A DNA stretch of 5,938 nucleotides, taken from assembly GCA_017515925.1 (NCBI GenBank), contig JAFWEB010000033.1, forward strand, positions 1 to 5,938, given 5' to 3'. A program made the translations under genes and the position numbers. The notes beneath the pieces are model-generated. The model was not told the DNA's origin. It ran no database searches and saw only the letters and a program-made list of their open reading frames with translations. Source of the stretch: Candidatus Saccharimonadota bacterium. Its GTDB lineage: Bacteria; Patescibacteriota; Saccharimonadia; Saccharimonadales; Saccharimonadaceae. Shown here piece by piece: positions 5,546 to 5,938 of the stretch (its first letter is position 1; every line of letters begins with the position of its first letter).

Positions 5546-5938
5546 TATTTACCACCTTTCTTTTTGCGTTTTTTGGCTGCTTTTTGAGATTTCTTCTGAT
5601 ATTTCTCTTGTAATTTCTTCAGTTCTTCTAGATTGTTGAGTTGTTCTTGCTCGGCTTTCTCGTCTCTAACTACTTCTACCACACCAGTTTCTGCTTCCAC
5701 ACCAACATTGATATCGGTAGTCTCACTTGGTTCTTCTGCTGGAGCTTCTTCTTCGTCGTTACCAGTGATAGCTTCTTTTACTTCTTTCAAGATTTTACGT
5801 TTTCTAAAATGCACTGCTACTGGCTGAGGGAGATCCTTGTCTGCCACAGTCTTGATATCTGTATCAATCTGACCATCCAGCATATTAATCACGCGGGTGG
5901 CATAAGCCGTGAGATTTGGGTTGTGAGTCACCATAATG
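5545..5938 (-). CDS. ABC transporter ATPase, C-terminal part only (start beyond the right edge)
   Basis: Only the last 130 residues are in the window. They begin with IMVTHNPNL, the H-loop (switch) histidine segment of an ABC ATPase, followed by YATRVINMLDGQIDTDI, the usual end of LolD/MacB-type ATPases. Walker A, the signature motif and Walker B lie outside the window. A tail of roughly 100 residues, not typical of these ATPases, comes after the conserved fold: a basic patch (HFRKRKILKEVKEA), an acidic Glu/Pro-rich section (NDEEEAPAEEPSE), then a probable coiled coil (EKAEQEQLNNLEELKKLQEK) ending in a lysine-rich terminus (KKSQKAAKKRKKKGGK). The gene overlaps the permease start by one base, so the two form one operon. 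The ATG at 5934 is internal to the conserved H-loop and is not the true start. Confidence 0.88.
   Translation of the reverse strand, partial: IMVTHNPNLTAYATRVINMLDGQIDTDIKTVADKDLPQPVAVHFRKRKILKEVKEAITGNDEEEAPAEEPSETTDINVGVEAETGVVEVVRDEKAEQEQLNNLEELKKLQEKYQKKSQKAAKKRKKKGGK
5552..5557 (-). promoter_or_regulatory. Shine-Dalgarno site of the ABC permease
   Basis: The minus strand reads AGGTGG, six bases before the permease ATG at 5545. It lies inside the last codons of the ATPase gene (Lys-Gly-Gly-Lys-stop). Together with the TAATG overlap this supports coupled translation of the two subunits. Confidence 0.6.

Overview
The window looks like chromosomal DNA from a streamlined, AT-rich bacterium of the Candidate Phyla Radiation, most likely Candidatus Saccharibacteria (TM7). 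This rests on three things: a VirB2/TrbC-like pilin of the type common in these genomes, a DnaG primase with a zinc-free N-terminal domain, and very short intergenic gaps. TGA ends dnaG, and reading through it would run into rpoD, so the TGA-to-glycine code of Gracilibacteria and Absconditabacteria does not apply. The lineage call is inferred from protein character, not from a search.

Layout: the left half (1-3029) is a minus-strand block reading dnaG (primase), then rpoD (primary sigma factor), then a small secreted or membrane pilin-like gene cut by the left edge. This is the core of the classical macromolecular-synthesis operon without rpsU beside it. Divergent from dnaG across 55 bp is a single-pass membrane protein of unknown function (3085-3729, +), followed by mscL (3782-4264, +). 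A strong hairpin at 4274-4300 has T-runs on both strands and separates mscL from a convergent minus-strand ABC transporter: a MacB/FtsX-type permease (4316-5545) and the C-terminal part of its ATPase (5545 to the right edge), joined by a one-base stop/start overlap.

Expression signals form a consistent pattern. dnaG, rpoD and the 3085 gene each have a TGn-TATAAT extended -10 element placed so that transcription would begin at, or one base before, the start codon, and they lack Shine-Dalgarno sequences. mscL has a similar but weaker arrangement. The two genes internal to operons (pilin and ABC permease) instead carry clear Shine-Dalgarno motifs. This suggests leaderless first genes and Shine-Dalgarno-led downstream genes.

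The most notable protein observation is that the DnaG zinc ribbon keeps its fold-defining residues but has lost all four expected metal ligands. No mobile elements, CRISPR arrays, tRNAs or rRNAs were seen, and no gene-free stretch exceeds 55 bases.
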